Of a stretch of 64,000 nucleotides of DNA, positions 1 to 12,003 are shown in pieces (position 1 is the stretch's first letter; the number at the start of each line of letters is the position of its first letter). A model generated the notes under the pieces. The model worked only from the letters and a program-made list of their open reading frames with translations. It had not been told where the DNA came from and searched no databases. This DNA is from Quillaja saponaria (taxonomy: Eukaryota; Streptophyta; Magnoliopsida; Fabales; Quillajaceae): NCBI GenBank assembly GCA_029379385.1, contig CM055615.1:3286001-3350000 (forward strand). Direction: 5' to 3'. Both the position numbers and the translations under genes were made by a program.

Positions 1-70
1 GCATAGTTTTCTCTCCCCTTTCCAATCCTGTATCAGATTCCTCATGAAGAGCCGCAAATCTCGAACCATC

Positions 71-592
71 CTAATTTGCTTTAACGCTCCGGCCACTAAC
101 AATTTTCCCATAAGCCCTAACACCACCGTTTACAGCATCTCTTGTTGTAGTACGCCTCCCTCTTCTTGATTTCTGCGCAACCACCCATATACTATACTTT
201 GCCTTATGATTTTGACTGAATAAACCCGGATTAATTTCATGATGATTGGAACTTTCTGGTGCGCTCCTTTCTTGGTTATCTTCTGTCTTGTTGTCTTCCT
301 TACAATTCTCTTGTATATAACCATATTTTCCATAGCCAAAACATACTTGATGCATTCCTTCATATTCAATCTTGCGCACTTGTCCTTTGAATCAGAATTT
401 CGAGACTAGTGGTTGCCCAAGTTCAATCTCAACACACATACTGGCAAACTGACCTCTATTGGCATGTTCAGTGGTTTTGTCAATTGTTATTGCCTTTCCA
501 ATCTTATTTCCCAGTTTCCAAAGAAAAGATTTACTGAAACATTCCAAATGGAGACCTGGAAATCTCACCCAAGCTCTAATCTTATCAATCAC
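71..592 (-). pseudogene. LINE ORF1 C-terminal half with degenerate CCHC knuckle
   Basis: This continues ORF1 after at least two frame breaks. The first open piece (392-592) carries the end of the DUF4283 region, with IRAWVRFPGLHLECF and GQFASMCVEIELGQPL. The second (71-379) carries a zinc-knuckle remnant reading CFGYGKYGYIQENC. The second Cys and the His of the CCHC pattern both appear as Tyr, so metal binding is probably lost. A basic low-complexity tail follows. Order and spacing match plant L1 ORF1 proteins. The frame breaks and lost ligands mark it as a pseudogene. Confidence 0.75.
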
Positions 593-625
593 TGCACCAT
601 AGGGATCGAAATTGGGTCTCTAGCT

Positions 626-1174
626 TTACACAGTGAGATAATGATCCATAATCATCCATGGACCACCTCCTAGTACCACCATTCTATCCTCTTTACGTGC
701 AAATTTTACCACATTGTAATTATTGCCAACATCAATGATTTCTATAGGACCTGTAGGCTTCCACATTTGCGTAAGTTTCTTACTCAGAAAGGTATACCCT
801 ATGGTTCGCCCAAGAAGCTTAATGATAATAGCTTGCCTCCATGGTCTTCTTATGAGATCCTCCTTAGCCCTAGAAAGTTTGATTGTCAATATATCATCCT
901 CAATGTCCTCAGCCCTATCTGCATCCCACTCCTCATCATCAATGTCTCCCAGATGTTCTTGTCTATCAGTTTCGGTACCTCCTCTTTTTGATGTGTGATC
1001 ACCACCAACTACCATAGAAAGATATGAAAGTTTTCGTTTAGCATCCACAAAACGAGCAGTCCCTCCATCCTCTAGACAAGGATTGATTTCTCCAACATGT
1101 TTGACCTTCTTGTTACTACGATGAAGAAGATCTGCCTCTTCTACCGACAAACTCATGCTAGCCCCCTCTTCCAT
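626..1174 (-). CDS. LINE ORF1 N-terminal half, DUF4283-like domain
   Basis: A 182-codon open frame starts MEEGASMSLSVEEADLLH. An acidic linker rich in D and E lies around residues 65-95. A DUF4283-type domain follows, with the motifs LIRRPWRQAIIIKLLG and VVLGGGPWMIMDHYL. In plant L1 elements this protein is the gag-like ORF1 product, which binds the element's RNA. The frame ends inside the domain and coding similarity continues in another frame downstream (71-592), so the ORF is broken by a frameshift or stop. The start is the first ATG of the open frame and fits the usual position for this family. It is a transposon gene, not a host gene. Confidence 0.8.
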   Translation of the reverse strand: MEEGASMSLSVEEADLLHRSNKKVKHVGEINPCLEDGGTARFVDAKRKLSYLSMVVGGDHTSKRGGTETDRQEHLGDIDDEEWDADRAEDIEDDILTIKLSRAKEDLIRRPWRQAIIIKLLGRTIGYTFLSKKLTQMWKPTGPIEIIDVGNNYNVVKFARKEDRMVVLGGGPWMIMDHYLTV

Positions 1175-1205
1175 TGGAGGGGAAAACCTCGAAGAATTTT
1201 TTTTA

Positions 1206-2194
1206 GAGACCCAACTTTACTATCACATTTCTCGTATATAAGTGGATGCATGAGGGTTTGAAATTTTTTAATTTATTAGGGTTAGCATGATGTTATCTCT
1301 GACAATACATGAGTTTTTGCAAATAACTTTGTTGATTTGCATTTTTCTTTAAGTGTTTATTTTTTACAAACTTATTACAAACTCATTTATATCATCAATT
1401 CCATTACAATAAACATTGTATTATAAAAAATACCATTATACACATAAAAAAAATCTAACATAAGTCGGTGAATGTCATAGTTATAGAATAGGTAATTTAA
1501 TTTTTGCAGTAGAATAGAGTTAGACATGATTGGGAGACCGAGAATTACATGAAGATAATTTTTTGAGAATGATTAGTTTACTCTGGACCTTCCTAAAAGC
1601 GGAGCATTGAATCGATGCTACTGGAGAAAAATAATTCATGTAAGTTGTAACTGACCCTAAATAATTTGGGATTTATGATATAATTAAGTTGAATTGAGTT
1701 TTTGTTATTATTTTTAGTGAATATAAAATTTTATAATAAACAATATATGAAAACAAGTTCTCTTAAGATTTGAAAGAAAAGCATTAGAAATAAAATTTTG
1801 TATATAACTAAATGCATAATAACATCAGAATTTAAGGATAATCAATCTAACTCCAATTTTAACCAATCAATCTGCGCAAGTATTATGCAAAAACAAATTG
1901 AAATTCATAAAATTCATAAAAGTCAATTTAATCTGAAAAGTCAAGATCAAGCGTGTGCACTAATCAATGAAGGCACCGTATATATGCAAAAAAACAAATT
2001 CATAAAATCATGAAAAGTCAAGAACAAGTGTTTGCGTTAGTCGATGACTGCACTATACATTTGCAAAAACAAATTGAAATGACCATTTGTGCCTCATTAA
2101 TAGAGTTTATGTTAAGTACTAGTGTATCATATGCATCTTACTTGTAAAGACCAAACCCAAGTAAACTCTCCAAAACTCAGCTAAAGCAATGGAG
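1206..2194. other. AT-rich sequence without recognisable genes
   Basis: This stretch lies between the left LINE and the first segmental unit. I see no coding similarity, only short chance ORFs. The one structure is a diverged tandem repeat at about 1872-2085. Confidence 0.6.
1872..2085. repeat. Diverged tandem repeat, about 95-100 bp period
   Basis: Two to two and a half imperfect copies share the order TATGCAAAAACAAATT, then TCATAAAA, then GAAAAGTCAAGA(T/A)CAAG, then TGCACTAATCAATGA or a variant. The copies are clearly diverged. It is not part of the triplicated units. Confidence 0.6.
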
Positions 2195-3139
2195 TCTAAA
2201 CCAATTCTTTTAGACAGCAAGATTGTGTCAAAAGGTGAATCATCACTACTTAATTTAATGAAGAAGAATATTTGCATAATGAGTATAAAATATAATAATT
2301 TAATTTAAATAAATTCTAACATTATAAATATAACAAATAAATATTTCTGTATTAAATGATAATTTAAAATAACTTTTGTAATAATAAATTTTAATTGTGC
2401 CTCGTATGTATATTTATAATTTTATTGATCCACCTTATAATTAACAGAAAATTAAACGTAACAAAAATAGAAGTGATATCTTGAGTTTTAGTAAAAATAT
2501 AGTATACAACTATGTAAGTGCTACAGTGATTTTTCTTTTTCCTTTGATGGGATAATTTTTTTAGAATTTAGTTTTGTGTATTAGATGTTAAATGTATTTT
2601 GTTAATTTCATTTTCATCTTCAGAGGAGAATATCAAGAACAGGGCCTTTGTGATTCTTATGCTTTGTATAACTCACTAATTTCTTTTTGCTCATTTACAC
2701 TATTTATGGAGAAACCTTTTATGATCTACTACTACATATTATACAGTGAGTTAAAAGAGTTTATAAATTTAAAATTATTTAAAAAATAATTATTTTGAAT
2801 TTAACTCTCCTAATAACTACCCACCTCATCTCATATCCCATGTATTACAACTCACTATTTTTTTATCAATTGCAGAGATAATTTTTAAAATAAATTAAAA
2901 TTCTATTTTAAATTCTTTGATAGTTTTCTCTTATTTTATACAACAATTACTAAAAGATATTTCTACTTTCTATTAAAAAAAAAAAAAAAAAACTCCGAGC
3001 ACATTCTTAAAGGCTAGTATATTACGATTATTTGATCCCCTTAAAGAAAAATTATTATTTTGGTCATTGGCAACATCCCACTTTAGTTTGATTTTGTTTT
3101 TTAAAAAGACTTTGTTAATTTGAAACTAAATTGACACGC

Positions 3140-3387
3140 ATTAGAGAAACTAACGGGGAGCGTGGTAACAAGTTAACAACAATCTATCGGTTAGTATTCG
3201 TTTTCTCTCTCTAGCGAAGCATCCAACCGTCAGTTTGCTTTCGAATGTGGTTTGAGAAATTCAAAAATCCAACCGTTTTTGCTTCCATTCCGTTGCTTCG
3301 GTTTCACTCTCTTATAAATATCCATAAAACTCAAAAATCTTCAAACGAAGAAACACATTCGCAGAGAGATAAGCATGAGAGGAGACA
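3140..3387 (+). promoter_or_regulatory. Putative core promoter and 5' leader, unit 1 copy
   Basis: A TATAAATA box lies at 3313-3320, preceded by a CT-rich stretch and two CCAACCGT motifs. A purine-rich leader leads to the first-exon sequence about 70 bases downstream. The block is conserved in all three units more strongly than its surroundings. A host gene promoter is an inference from layout; no transcript evidence is available. Confidence 0.55.
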
Positions 3388-3418
3388 TTGGCGTCGAAGG
3401 AAGAGAGAGCAGCCATTG
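3388..3418 (+). pseudogene. First exon remnant, start codon lost (unit 1)
   Basis: This is the counterpart of the unit 2 exon, but the position of the ATG reads TTG. The remaining codons and the GT splice donor are unchanged. An upstream ATG at 3374 opens only a 15-codon frame in another phase. If the gene was functional, this copy probably cannot make the normal N-terminus. Confidence 0.5.
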
Positions 3419-3943
3419 GTAACTCTTTCATGCTTTAGCCATATTTTCGTTCGTTCTTCTTCTTTTCTTATGTTGTTGTACTCTCCTCAATTTCTATTTT
3501 TTGGTTCGTTCGTCAATTCTATCAGTTGGTTCCATTTCTGTCAAATTTTTTGATCGCCTTCATAACCGGAACTTTTTGATTCTTCTAGATTTCAATGACT
3601 CTGAGTTGGTAGGATTTTTGATGATGTTAGTTTGTCTGTTCTTATTGGCTGTAATAATTTGTATTATCCGCCCAACTGCTTTTTATTCTGTTAATTAGGG
3701 TTTCGATTTGTCAATTCTGCAATACTTTTTTCTGTACCCGGAATCTATATATTTTAGATCTTTGCTTTTGATTTCTTTTGAAAGAATTTTTGGATCTGCA
3801 AAAGATCACCTTTGATGCTAGCGGTTATGTGGTCTGAGTAAATACTAGATTTTCTGATTTCTTCAGGTATAAATAAATTCATTTTCTTTCATCCTTCTTT
3901 TATTTTTTGTATTGATTTTTCATTTCTGGGTTCAGATTTACTG
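3419..3943 (+). other. Intron-like sequence after the first exon, unit 1
   Basis: It starts with GTAACT at the predicted donor and is T-rich, typical of plant introns. It is closely similar to unit 2 (19482-20000). I cannot place the acceptor: several TTCAG and GCAG sites exist, but no recognisable second exon follows. Confidence 0.4.
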
Positions 3944-4754
3944 GATTTGTTTGGATCTTTAGTTATGGAATACTTGTTTCTTAAATCCGAGTGGCCAAAT
4001 TGTAGGATAACTTTTATGTACACGTGAGAATACTGTAACAACTAATCTATATTCATGGGCCATTAAGTTGATAGTCAAAAAGTTTGTGACCTCAATGTGG
4101 GATTAACATTGTAATTAGATGAACGTAGTTTATGACCTTAATGTCCATAATACTAGTAAGATAGAAAGATAGATATTGATATGTTTGTGTTGTTTATTTA
4201 TTACTAGTAATTTCACCTTAATCTGCCACATCATTTTTTTGGGAGCCTGTTGTCAGCTCCTTTGGGGGATATTGATTTTCAGTTGTTATGTAACCTTCCA
4301 GGGGCTTGTAAAGAAATAAATAGAAGTATTTAAGCATAGGTAGATGTTGATTTGTTTGGATCTTTAGTTAGTGGAATACTTGTTTCTTAAATCCGAGTGG
4401 CCAAATTGTAGGATAACTTTTATGTACACGTGAGAATACTGTAACAATTAGTGTATATTCATGGGCCATTGAGTTGACTAGTCAAAAAGTTTGTGACCTC
4501 AATGTGGGATTAACATTGTAATTAGATGAACGTAGTTTATGACCTTAATGTCCATAATACTAGTAAGATAGAAAGATAGATATTGATATGTTTGTGTTGT
4601 TTATTTATTACTAGTAATTTCACCTTAATCTCCACATCATTTTTTTGGGAGCCGTTGTCAGCTCCTTTGGGGGATATTGATTTTCAGTTGTTATGTAACC
4701 TTCCAGGGGCTTGTAAAGAAATAAATAGAAGTATATAAGCATAGGTAGATGTTG
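3944..4754. repeat. Recent tandem duplication, about 405-bp period
   Basis: Two head-to-tail copies (3944-4348 and 4349-4754) differ by only a few substitutions and short indels. Each runs from GATTTGTTTGGATC to GGTAGATGTTG. Units 2 and 3 each have a single copy (unit 2 shortened), so the duplication is private to unit 1 and later than the triplication. Confidence 0.85.
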
Positions 4755-7700
4755 TTTTGGATGAAAAACTCATGTCATGCCCATACCTTTTGTACATGTC
4801 CAGTTGCTCAAAAAGTAATAGAAAATAAGAAATATCTATGTTCCTTTCTTAGAGAATGCATCCCTTTTGTTCATGGTTGCCTGGATATGGAGCTTCAGTA
4901 GAGTGAAAATCAAGGTTATTGTAAATGCTTAAGTTACACTGCTCCACAGACAGACATAAGTTACAAAAAGAAACATCATGGTTGTCCGAATTTTATGGTA
5001 TTAGTGGTCTAAGTTGGATTATTCGGTATTTAACATCAACTATAGATGCTATATGCTTACACAGATAGTAGATATCTTTGTAGTATAGAACCAAGATAAT
5101 TATTGCATAATTGTCAATTGCACTTAGCGGTTTGGTTTATCACTGTTTGATGAGATTCTATTGTAGGGATAAATTTTATAATTATATGAGCATACATGTG
5201 GATGCTGATTTGGATGAAAAACTCCTCTCATGACCAATTGCTCAAAAACTACTAGGAATTTGTAAATGATTATGTTTCTTTCTTAAATTATGCATACTTT
5301 CTTTTATTTGTGGTTGCCTGGATATGGGTCTTGAGTAGAGTGAACATCAAGGTTATTGTAAAAGCTTAAATTATACCCAAATACACAGTCTGTCATTATC
5401 AGAAGATATCTATGGTGTTAGTAGAATAAGATATCTTAGTTAGTAATAGCTTTGTAGTCTAGCAACAAGATACTTACTGCATAATTGTCAATGGCACATA
5501 GTGATTGATGTTTCATGAGATTCGTTATAACTAATGTATAATTTTTGTAGGAGAGGTTGAATTTCTGAAGTTGGTGATAGAACTGAGTTGAAGATCGATA
5601 AGAAGGCCTTTGATACAAATAAAAGTGCTAACAACATTTGGTAGAAAGAAAAAGTTGATGCATAATTTGTTGGATAAGCTGAAATTTGCTATAGCTGGAG
5701 ATAAAACTGAGGTTTACAATAGAAGAAAGGTATTTGATACAAATAAAAGTGATGATGGCTTTTTTAGAAAGAAAAAAAATTTGTGAGGAAAATAAGGTAA
5801 GTCTTTAGGTTAAAGTGAGATATTATCCAAATGTGGTTAATAGGAGTTTGAAAGAATTGCAATTGATGTTTATAGTTGTTGAATAATTTGTTGGCAATGG
5901 TTGAAATATTCTGTAGTTGGTGATAGAATCAGATAAAAGTGCTGGGGACTTTAGGTAGAAAAAAATATCAATGCATAATAAGATAGAACTAATGCCTTTG
6001 ATGCATAATATTGTAAGTCTTTAAGTGAAAGTTAGATATCATCCAAATGTTGCTAATGAGGTGGAGGTGCACTTGATGTTTTATGCATATCCTGATATTT
6101 GCTCTTTCATTTTGAATCAAGTAAACTTCTGAGTTTATAAATGGTTTACGTAAAAGGAACCATCATGAATTGGCTCTTTTGGTTGCTTGGTGATAGGAAG
6201 AGGTTTTAAGTCCAATCTGATAGTTCATTTCATAGTTATTCATCAATGTATCAAGATGATGAGTAAAACATCCGCATAGTGCTGTCACCTAAAGATCATG
6301 TGAGTAAACTGCTGTATTATTAATGGGGATGGGTCTGTAGGAAAATGACACCAAATATTGCCAGTTTGACTACATTAATTGATACACTTACTAAATAACA
6401 AATTGTTTCAGATGCTTGAGGTAGTGAACATAAACCTAAAAGCTTGTTTACATATTTGCACTGGCTTGAGGTAGTGAAAGGTTCTTGCTAGTAGTTAAAT
6501 ATAGATTTACAGTAACCACTGATTAGAGTGGCTCAAGAGTAGCTAAATAGAATGAATATGTATCTCCATTTGAGTACCTTGACCTTTGAAATCTATGGAT
6601 AATGAATATGTGTATGTCAGCAACTTCTTCATAGTAGCAAAATAATAAAAGATAAAAGGAAATTGGGTTACTTGGGGAAGAGTATATCCTGTCTTTTCCT
6701 AAAAGTTTAGTACCTGTTCTACATATTTTAGTAAAAGAATTCACATGGTGAATTTTGGTGGTTTAAGTATGACATACAGTTTTGTTGATTTTAGAGGGGG
6801 AGAGGAATATTGAAGAGTGTACAGAACTTGAAAGCTCATGAATGTGAGAGCTTATTCATAAATTTTGCCATTCACTGTAAGGTATGTGAGTTTTATTTTT
6901 TGTTAGTCCTTTATTTGGATAATTGGTTGCATTACAAAAGCTAAGTTGAAGTTTTGCTCTCTTATATTCTCCATCCGTAAAAAGAATATCACTAAGTTGA
7001 AGTTTAGTTCTGCAGATGCTGCTTTGGATGGAAAACTCTTCTCATGTCAAAAACATTTTGTATATGTCCAGTTGCTCAAAAACTATTAGAAAATTGGAAA
7101 ATTGTTTCTTTCTTGAAGCATGCATTCCTTTATTCATGGTTGCTTGAGTAGAGTGAAAATATTTTTGTTTCTTTGGATGGAAAATTCCTGTCATGTCAAA
7201 ACATTTTGTATATGTCCAATTGCTCAAAAAACTACTAGAAAATTGGAAAAAATTTGTGTTTCTTTCTTAAATTAGGCATGCATTCCTGGTTGCTTGAGTA
7301 GAGTGAAAATTAGGGTTATTGTAAAATCTTAAATTACAAAAGGAAAAATCTGGGTTGTCTTTTGTGAATAGAAAATTGAAATTGTAGTTGGGATCCTTTG
7401 ATAAGAATTCCTTTGATATTTGATATAAATAAAAGTGCTGAAAGAAAAAGTTGATGCAGAATGTTGAATAATCTGAAACTTGCTGTAGGTGTCGTGATAA
7501 AACTGAGAGACTTTTGATAAGGACATTTGGAAGAAAGAAAGGTCATGCATAATTATTTCGAGATGCTGAAATTTTCTGCAATTGATGATAAAACTAAGGT
7601 TTAAGCTTGCATATTGGCCTTTGATACAGATAACAGTGCTGAGGAACTTCTGGTAGAAAGAAAATACTGCAAATCTTTAGGTGAAAATCAGATATTATCA

Positions 7701-7800
7701 AAATGTCGCTAATGAGGAGTTTGGAAGAAGTGCACTTGATTTTACACACATCCTTATAATTTCTTTTGCATTTCAAAGCAGGTAACTTCTGAGGAAAATT
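4755..7800. repeat. Array of diverged repeat modules in intron-like region, unit 1
   Basis: Two module types alternate. One, about 440 bp, begins near GATTTGGATGGAAAACTC and includes TTGCTCAAAAACTA, GCATGCATTCC and GAGTAGAGTGAAAATC; starts are visible near 4755, 5205, 7022 and 7171. The other, about 110-180 bp, includes GATGCATAATTTGTTGGAT, GTGATAAAACTGAGGTT and GATACAAATAAAAGTG; copies lie near 5560, 5650, 5900, 7450 and 7590. The pattern recurs in units 2 and 3, so the array predates the triplication. I see no conserved reading frame through it. Confidence 0.65.
7022..7310. repeat. Tandem duplication, about 149-bp period
   Basis: Two adjacent copies begin CTTTGGATGGAAAA at 7022 and 7171 and both run to GAGTAGAGTGAAAAT. 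It is a local doubling of part of the 440-bp module. Confidence 0.75.
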
Positions 7801-7805
7801 TGGCT

Positions 7806-8140
7806 ACAACTATGTTGGTGTGCTATTACTTACTGTAATGTGTAAAATTGAGATAGATGCCATAGCTACTCCCTAAAATGAGGAATGCACGGTCAATATT
7901 TTGTCATATCATTTCGAAGCAGCTGGTAACCACAGGAAAAACATTGGCCGCAATTGTGAAATTGAGATAGTTATTCAACTGTTTCCCTTACACTGTTTGG
8001 TACAACTATGTTGGTGTGCATTACTTACTTAATGTGTGAAATTGAGATAGATGCCAGAGCTACTCCCTAAAATGAGGAATGCACACGGTCAATATTTTGT
8101 CATATCATTTTGAAGCTACTGGTAACCGCAGGTAATTTTA
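7806..8140. repeat. Tandem duplication, about 196-bp period
   Basis: Copies start with ACAACTATGTTGGTGTG at 7806 and 8002. Both contain GAGATAGATGCCA and CTCCCTAAAATGAGG. Unit 3 shows one related copy near 51370-51500. Confidence 0.75.
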
Positions 8141-8159
8141 TGACCCATGATTTTTGTTC

Positions 8160-10295
8160 ATTTTTCTTGCTAGTAAGTGGATTTGCTTATGATTTTATAG
8201 ATTCACAGTAACCACTTATGGGCAAATAGTTGATTGTTCAAGATTAGCTTTTCTGCAAATGTTGAAAATAGAAGTTATGTACCTTACCTTCGATATCTAT
8301 GGATGATGAATAATATAAGATAAAAGGAAATTGGTTGCTTGGGGCAATAAGATCATGTCTTTTCCTAAAATTGTAGTACATGTTCTATAGATTTTAGTAT
8401 AAGATTTAACGTAGAAAATAATCATACTATCTGCATTCAGTTAGTGTAGGCAAATATGATTTATAAGAAATTTAGTGGAGATTTAAAAGTTCCGTGTTTC
8501 TTGTATTCTACCACATCACCTATGAAACAATTATGTTATCAAATTTTACTTTTATTTGATGTTGATTCGGCCTTGTAACAGTTAAAATAAATAATTACAT
8601 TTTATACTTTAATCCTTTTTCAATCTTATATTAAAGGCAACTTTAATAGAAACTTACTCGGCGTATGAATATGATACATCTAGACAAGCAATAAATAAAT
8701 TGAGAAATTAAACAAAAAAATAACGTCATTATAGAACTAAAATTGTGGACATGAAAATAAAATATTTAAAACCAAAAGGGTTAAGAATTTTACATTGGTG
8801 AGTAAAATATGATAAGAATGATTGTTTATGAAATACAATAAGCATGAGTAGATTCTTTAAAATTAGCATTCATTAACAATTACCAAGAGACTTAGCTTTT
8901 GTAAAAACGCATTTACAAAACGCATTCAGTAACAGTACCCATAAAGGGATTTAGCTTTTATCATGTATATTTATACTAAAATTATCTCTTAAACTTCTTT
9001 TCTTGAATTTGTCTATATAAGATATTGGAGTAAACTAAGATAATCTAGTAATTAGAGTAATGGAGAGGAAAGTTGATGGCAAAATCAAAGTTAATTGATA
9101 ATGATTTTCTCTCACCCCTTCATCCAAGGATTTGGAGTCGATAGATAATAATTTCCTCTCACCCCTTCATCTAAGGATTTGGGATTTGTACATTTTCCTA
9201 TAGGTCAATTGTGGATAAAGCTAGTTTAGGTATTTTGCATTCATTTTTAGCCTACAAAAACATGTAGGCATTGTAAAGAAAATTTGAGTCTGAGTTTGTA
9301 AGAAATTACTGGCTTTAACTATTTTCTCTTATCAAAGCTCAAGGAAGCAAGAAATCATGTAGAAGCAGTTGTTAAACCCATATTCACAAACCTTAAAGAA
9401 TCGAACTCTTCAAATGTACCATTGGAATAGAAAATGATGTATCTCAGAGAATCCAAGTCTTCAAATGTATAATTGGAATTAAAGAAAATGATGTTTATAG
9501 ATGTATGGAATCTCAAACATATCAAGTACTCAAAAATCATCTCTAAGTAATTTACAACATTCTTAAAGAGGAGGCAAGGCAAAAATCAGGTGATTCAAGA
9601 AACAGTTATTAAACCTAGGACCAATAAATCAAAGAACTAAGTGTTCAAATGCACAATTGGAATTAAAGAAAAAATGATGTTTATCAATGTATGAGAATCT
9701 TAAACATAATGAAGTTTTCACAAGGATACTCTTGAATATAAGTTTTCGAATACATGATTGGAAAAGAAAATGATGTTTATTAAGGGAATCTCAAACATAA
9801 TCAAGTTTTAAAAGGAAGCTACTCCAAGGGAAAAATCAAGATTTTTATTCAAGACAAGAAATTCAAACAATCATCATAAGTAATATATAACATCAACTGC
9901 GAACTTAACACAAAACCAACATCACATGAATGAAATTGGCTTTTTAAACTGGCCTGACCACGCTAATTGGAAATGCAATGTCTGGATGAGGTCGGTGAGT
10001 GGGGTAGGTAAAGGTTATCTGCTTCTCATTTCAGGTATTGCATTTCAAAAAGATGATGGACAAGAAATGGTAAATTCATCGATGGGCATTCACTTTGCAT
10101 AGCAGGTTGTCCACTATTTTCTCTCCCCCTACCAAAAAGAGTTCATCACAATCCATTGTTGTGAACAATGCTACAAAAAAGAAAGTCTATAAATTCTGAA
10201 CAATCCTTTGCAAGATAATAGGCTAATGTTGTTAACAAAAAACAATAAAATGAAGGCAAAAATTGAAAAGTAAAAAAGATACAAGATTTACGTGG
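8160..10295. other. Conserved non-coding AT-rich segment, unit 1
   Basis: There is no recognisable gene. The segment is recognisably shared with unit 2 (30690-31345 plus 35720-36790) and unit 3 (59990-61870). Landmarks are CATCCAAGGATTTGGGAT (twice near 9120-9190) and ACATCACATGAATGAAAT (near 9920). It contains short diverged repeats built on GAATTAAAGAAAATGATG, TTTATCAATGTATG and CAAACATAATCAAG. Confidence 0.6.
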
Positions 10296-10300
10296 TTCAT

Positions 10301-10657
10301 TGATATAGTTGAAGTAGGAAGTGGGCCTTAGGTTATAAATTGAGCGAGTACAAGCCCATCAACCTAAATAATTACAACACACTATTTCATTTACTGGCCT
10401 TTGTAATTGATATGGTTAGGTTGCTATTCTAGTTAGGCCATGTTAGCTAGTTAGTTGGATCTGTTAGCTCAAGTCGGTTAGTGTATTAGAAAGTTAAAGT
10501 ATATAAAAGCTATAACTCAGTGTATTAGAAATTCATTCAAGTTGTTAATGAAATTGGCTGAAGGACCTTCTCTGTTTTCTCCCTCAAATTCTCTCTTTCT
10601 CATCTTTAACTCTGTGAGATTGAGTTTCCATTCTTGGAACTTGATTTTACTTTATCA
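10301..10657 (+). repeat. 5' LTR of the unit 1 Ty3 element
   Basis: It begins TGATATAGTTGAAG and ends TTTATCA. It is 357 bp and matches the 3' LTR except for scattered substitutions and a short duplication present only in the 3' LTR. A TATAAAAG box lies near 10501-10508 and could be the element's promoter. Confidence 0.93.
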
Positions 10658-10660
10658 AAT

Positions 10661-10672
10661 TGGTTTCAGAGC
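10661..10672 (+). other. Primer-binding site (initiator Met-tRNA)
   Basis: TGGTTTCAGAGC lies three bases after the 5' LTR. It differs from the usual plant TGGTATCAGAGC at one position. Confidence 0.85.
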
Positions 10673-10689
10673 AAGATCTTAGCTTAGAT

Positions 10690-11810
10690 ATGGTGAATAT
10701 AAGTGCTATCGTGATTGATCAACGTCTCACAGCCTTGGAATCAAAGATGGAGGCCATGGATTACTAGGATTGATTTGTCAATCCAAGAATTAAAGGAAGA
10801 CTCTAAAGCTAAATTCCAAGATATGATGTAAGCTACTAACACCATATTTCATGAAGTTTTGGTTCTTTTGGCTACCTTCCATAAACTAAATGATAACCAA
10901 CATCCTTTACCACTGGAAGTGAACCAATCCATCAATTTTTCCTTATCCACTAGGTGTGCAGTTTGCTCCACCTCACAAGAATGAAACAATGGGGGTATCA
11001 GTACCAGGAACCACCTGCAAGAGCACCTAGACCACCAAAGGTACAGGAAAGGGGTTTGAAGGAATATCAGCTGTTGAAGAAAGTGGCATAAGTAGAATTT
11101 TCAAGATTTGATGGAGAAAACTTGAGAAGTTGGGTGTTCAAATGTCCATAATTCTTTGAAATTGATGAAACACAAAAAAACATGAAGGTTGGGCTAGCTG
11201 TAGTACATTTTGGGAAAGAGTTATTGAATGGTACCAAGACTTTAAAGAGGAGAAAAGAATTGGAAAGATCACATGGGAGGTGCTAGTGCAGGAATTGCAA
11301 GCATGATTCAAAGGTAATGTCTTAAAGAAACTCAAACAGTATGGTAGTATGAAGGAGTATAATGAACAATTTGAGGTGTTGAAAAATAGATGAGCTTTGG
11401 ATAAAGAGCCATTGTTAGATAACTATCTTAGTGGTCTCAAGGACGAGATAATGTATGGAATAAGCTTAGTAGAGATTAAATCTTTATCTCGGGTTTAGCA
11501 GTAACCCAAGAAAACCTACTGTCCTAGTAACCACAAACTGTCACCACCTTCAAGTTCTGTCCTTAGCACCTAAGTTTACTCCAAATACATTTCATAATCC
11601 ATGATCATTAACATACTAGAACTTGAATCCCAACCATAACTCCAAAGACAAACCTTATAACATAACTTATAAACCTAAAGAAAACCTTAACCCTAGAAAA
11701 CCATCCTTTTCTATGTCTAAGGACAAAGATGGAGGATAAGAGGAAATGAGGGCTATGTTTCTACTGCAATGATAAGTTTACCCTAGGCCATAACTATAGG
11801 AATGGGAGAT
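10690..11810 (+). pseudogene. Ty3 gag, degenerate
   Basis: This is the capsid/nucleocapsid region. An ATG at 10690 opens a frame (MVNISAIVIDQRL) that stops after about 25 codons. Later pieces show retrotransposon-gag similarity around FSRFDGENLRSWVFKC (about 11095-11150). A CCHC-type knuckle near 11753-11803 reads CFYCNDKFTLGHNY, with the last Cys replaced by Tyr. Multiple stops and frame changes make it a pseudogene. Confidence 0.8.
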
Positions 11811-12003
11811 GAATAATGACTATAACTGTATAAGGGATAGTGAAATTGAAGGGGAAGAAAGAATAGTAGATTTCAGTGAGTATATACTAGAAGGGGAGTG
11901 TGAGGAAGAAATTTTAATTTCATTACAAGCCTTGATTGGAATTAGACCAGGGCACTCGATAAAAGGATTCCAGACCATGAAAGTCAAAGGTTATCAACGA
12001 ATG

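Larger units (their letters stand above)
1..1205 (-). mobile_element. L1-type LINE, 5' portion, running off the left edge
   Basis: This is the 5' end of a plant L1-type non-LTR retrotransposon transcribed leftwards. Its ORF1 region is recognisable: an acidic N-terminus, a DUF4283-like nucleic-acid-binding domain, then a CCHC-like knuckle. The endonuclease and reverse transcriptase ORF would lie outside the window. The 5' boundary near 1200 is a guess, placed where coding similarity stops and AT-rich sequence begins. Its ORF1 start (acidic stretch, then DLL and SNKKVK) matches the LINE at about 52205-58169, so both probably belong to one family. No target-site duplication can be read because only one end is present. 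Confidence 0.85.

Noticed and set aside
1798..2013. 71-codon ORF near the left end
   Set aside because: It overlaps a diverged tandem repeat and has no similarity to a known family.
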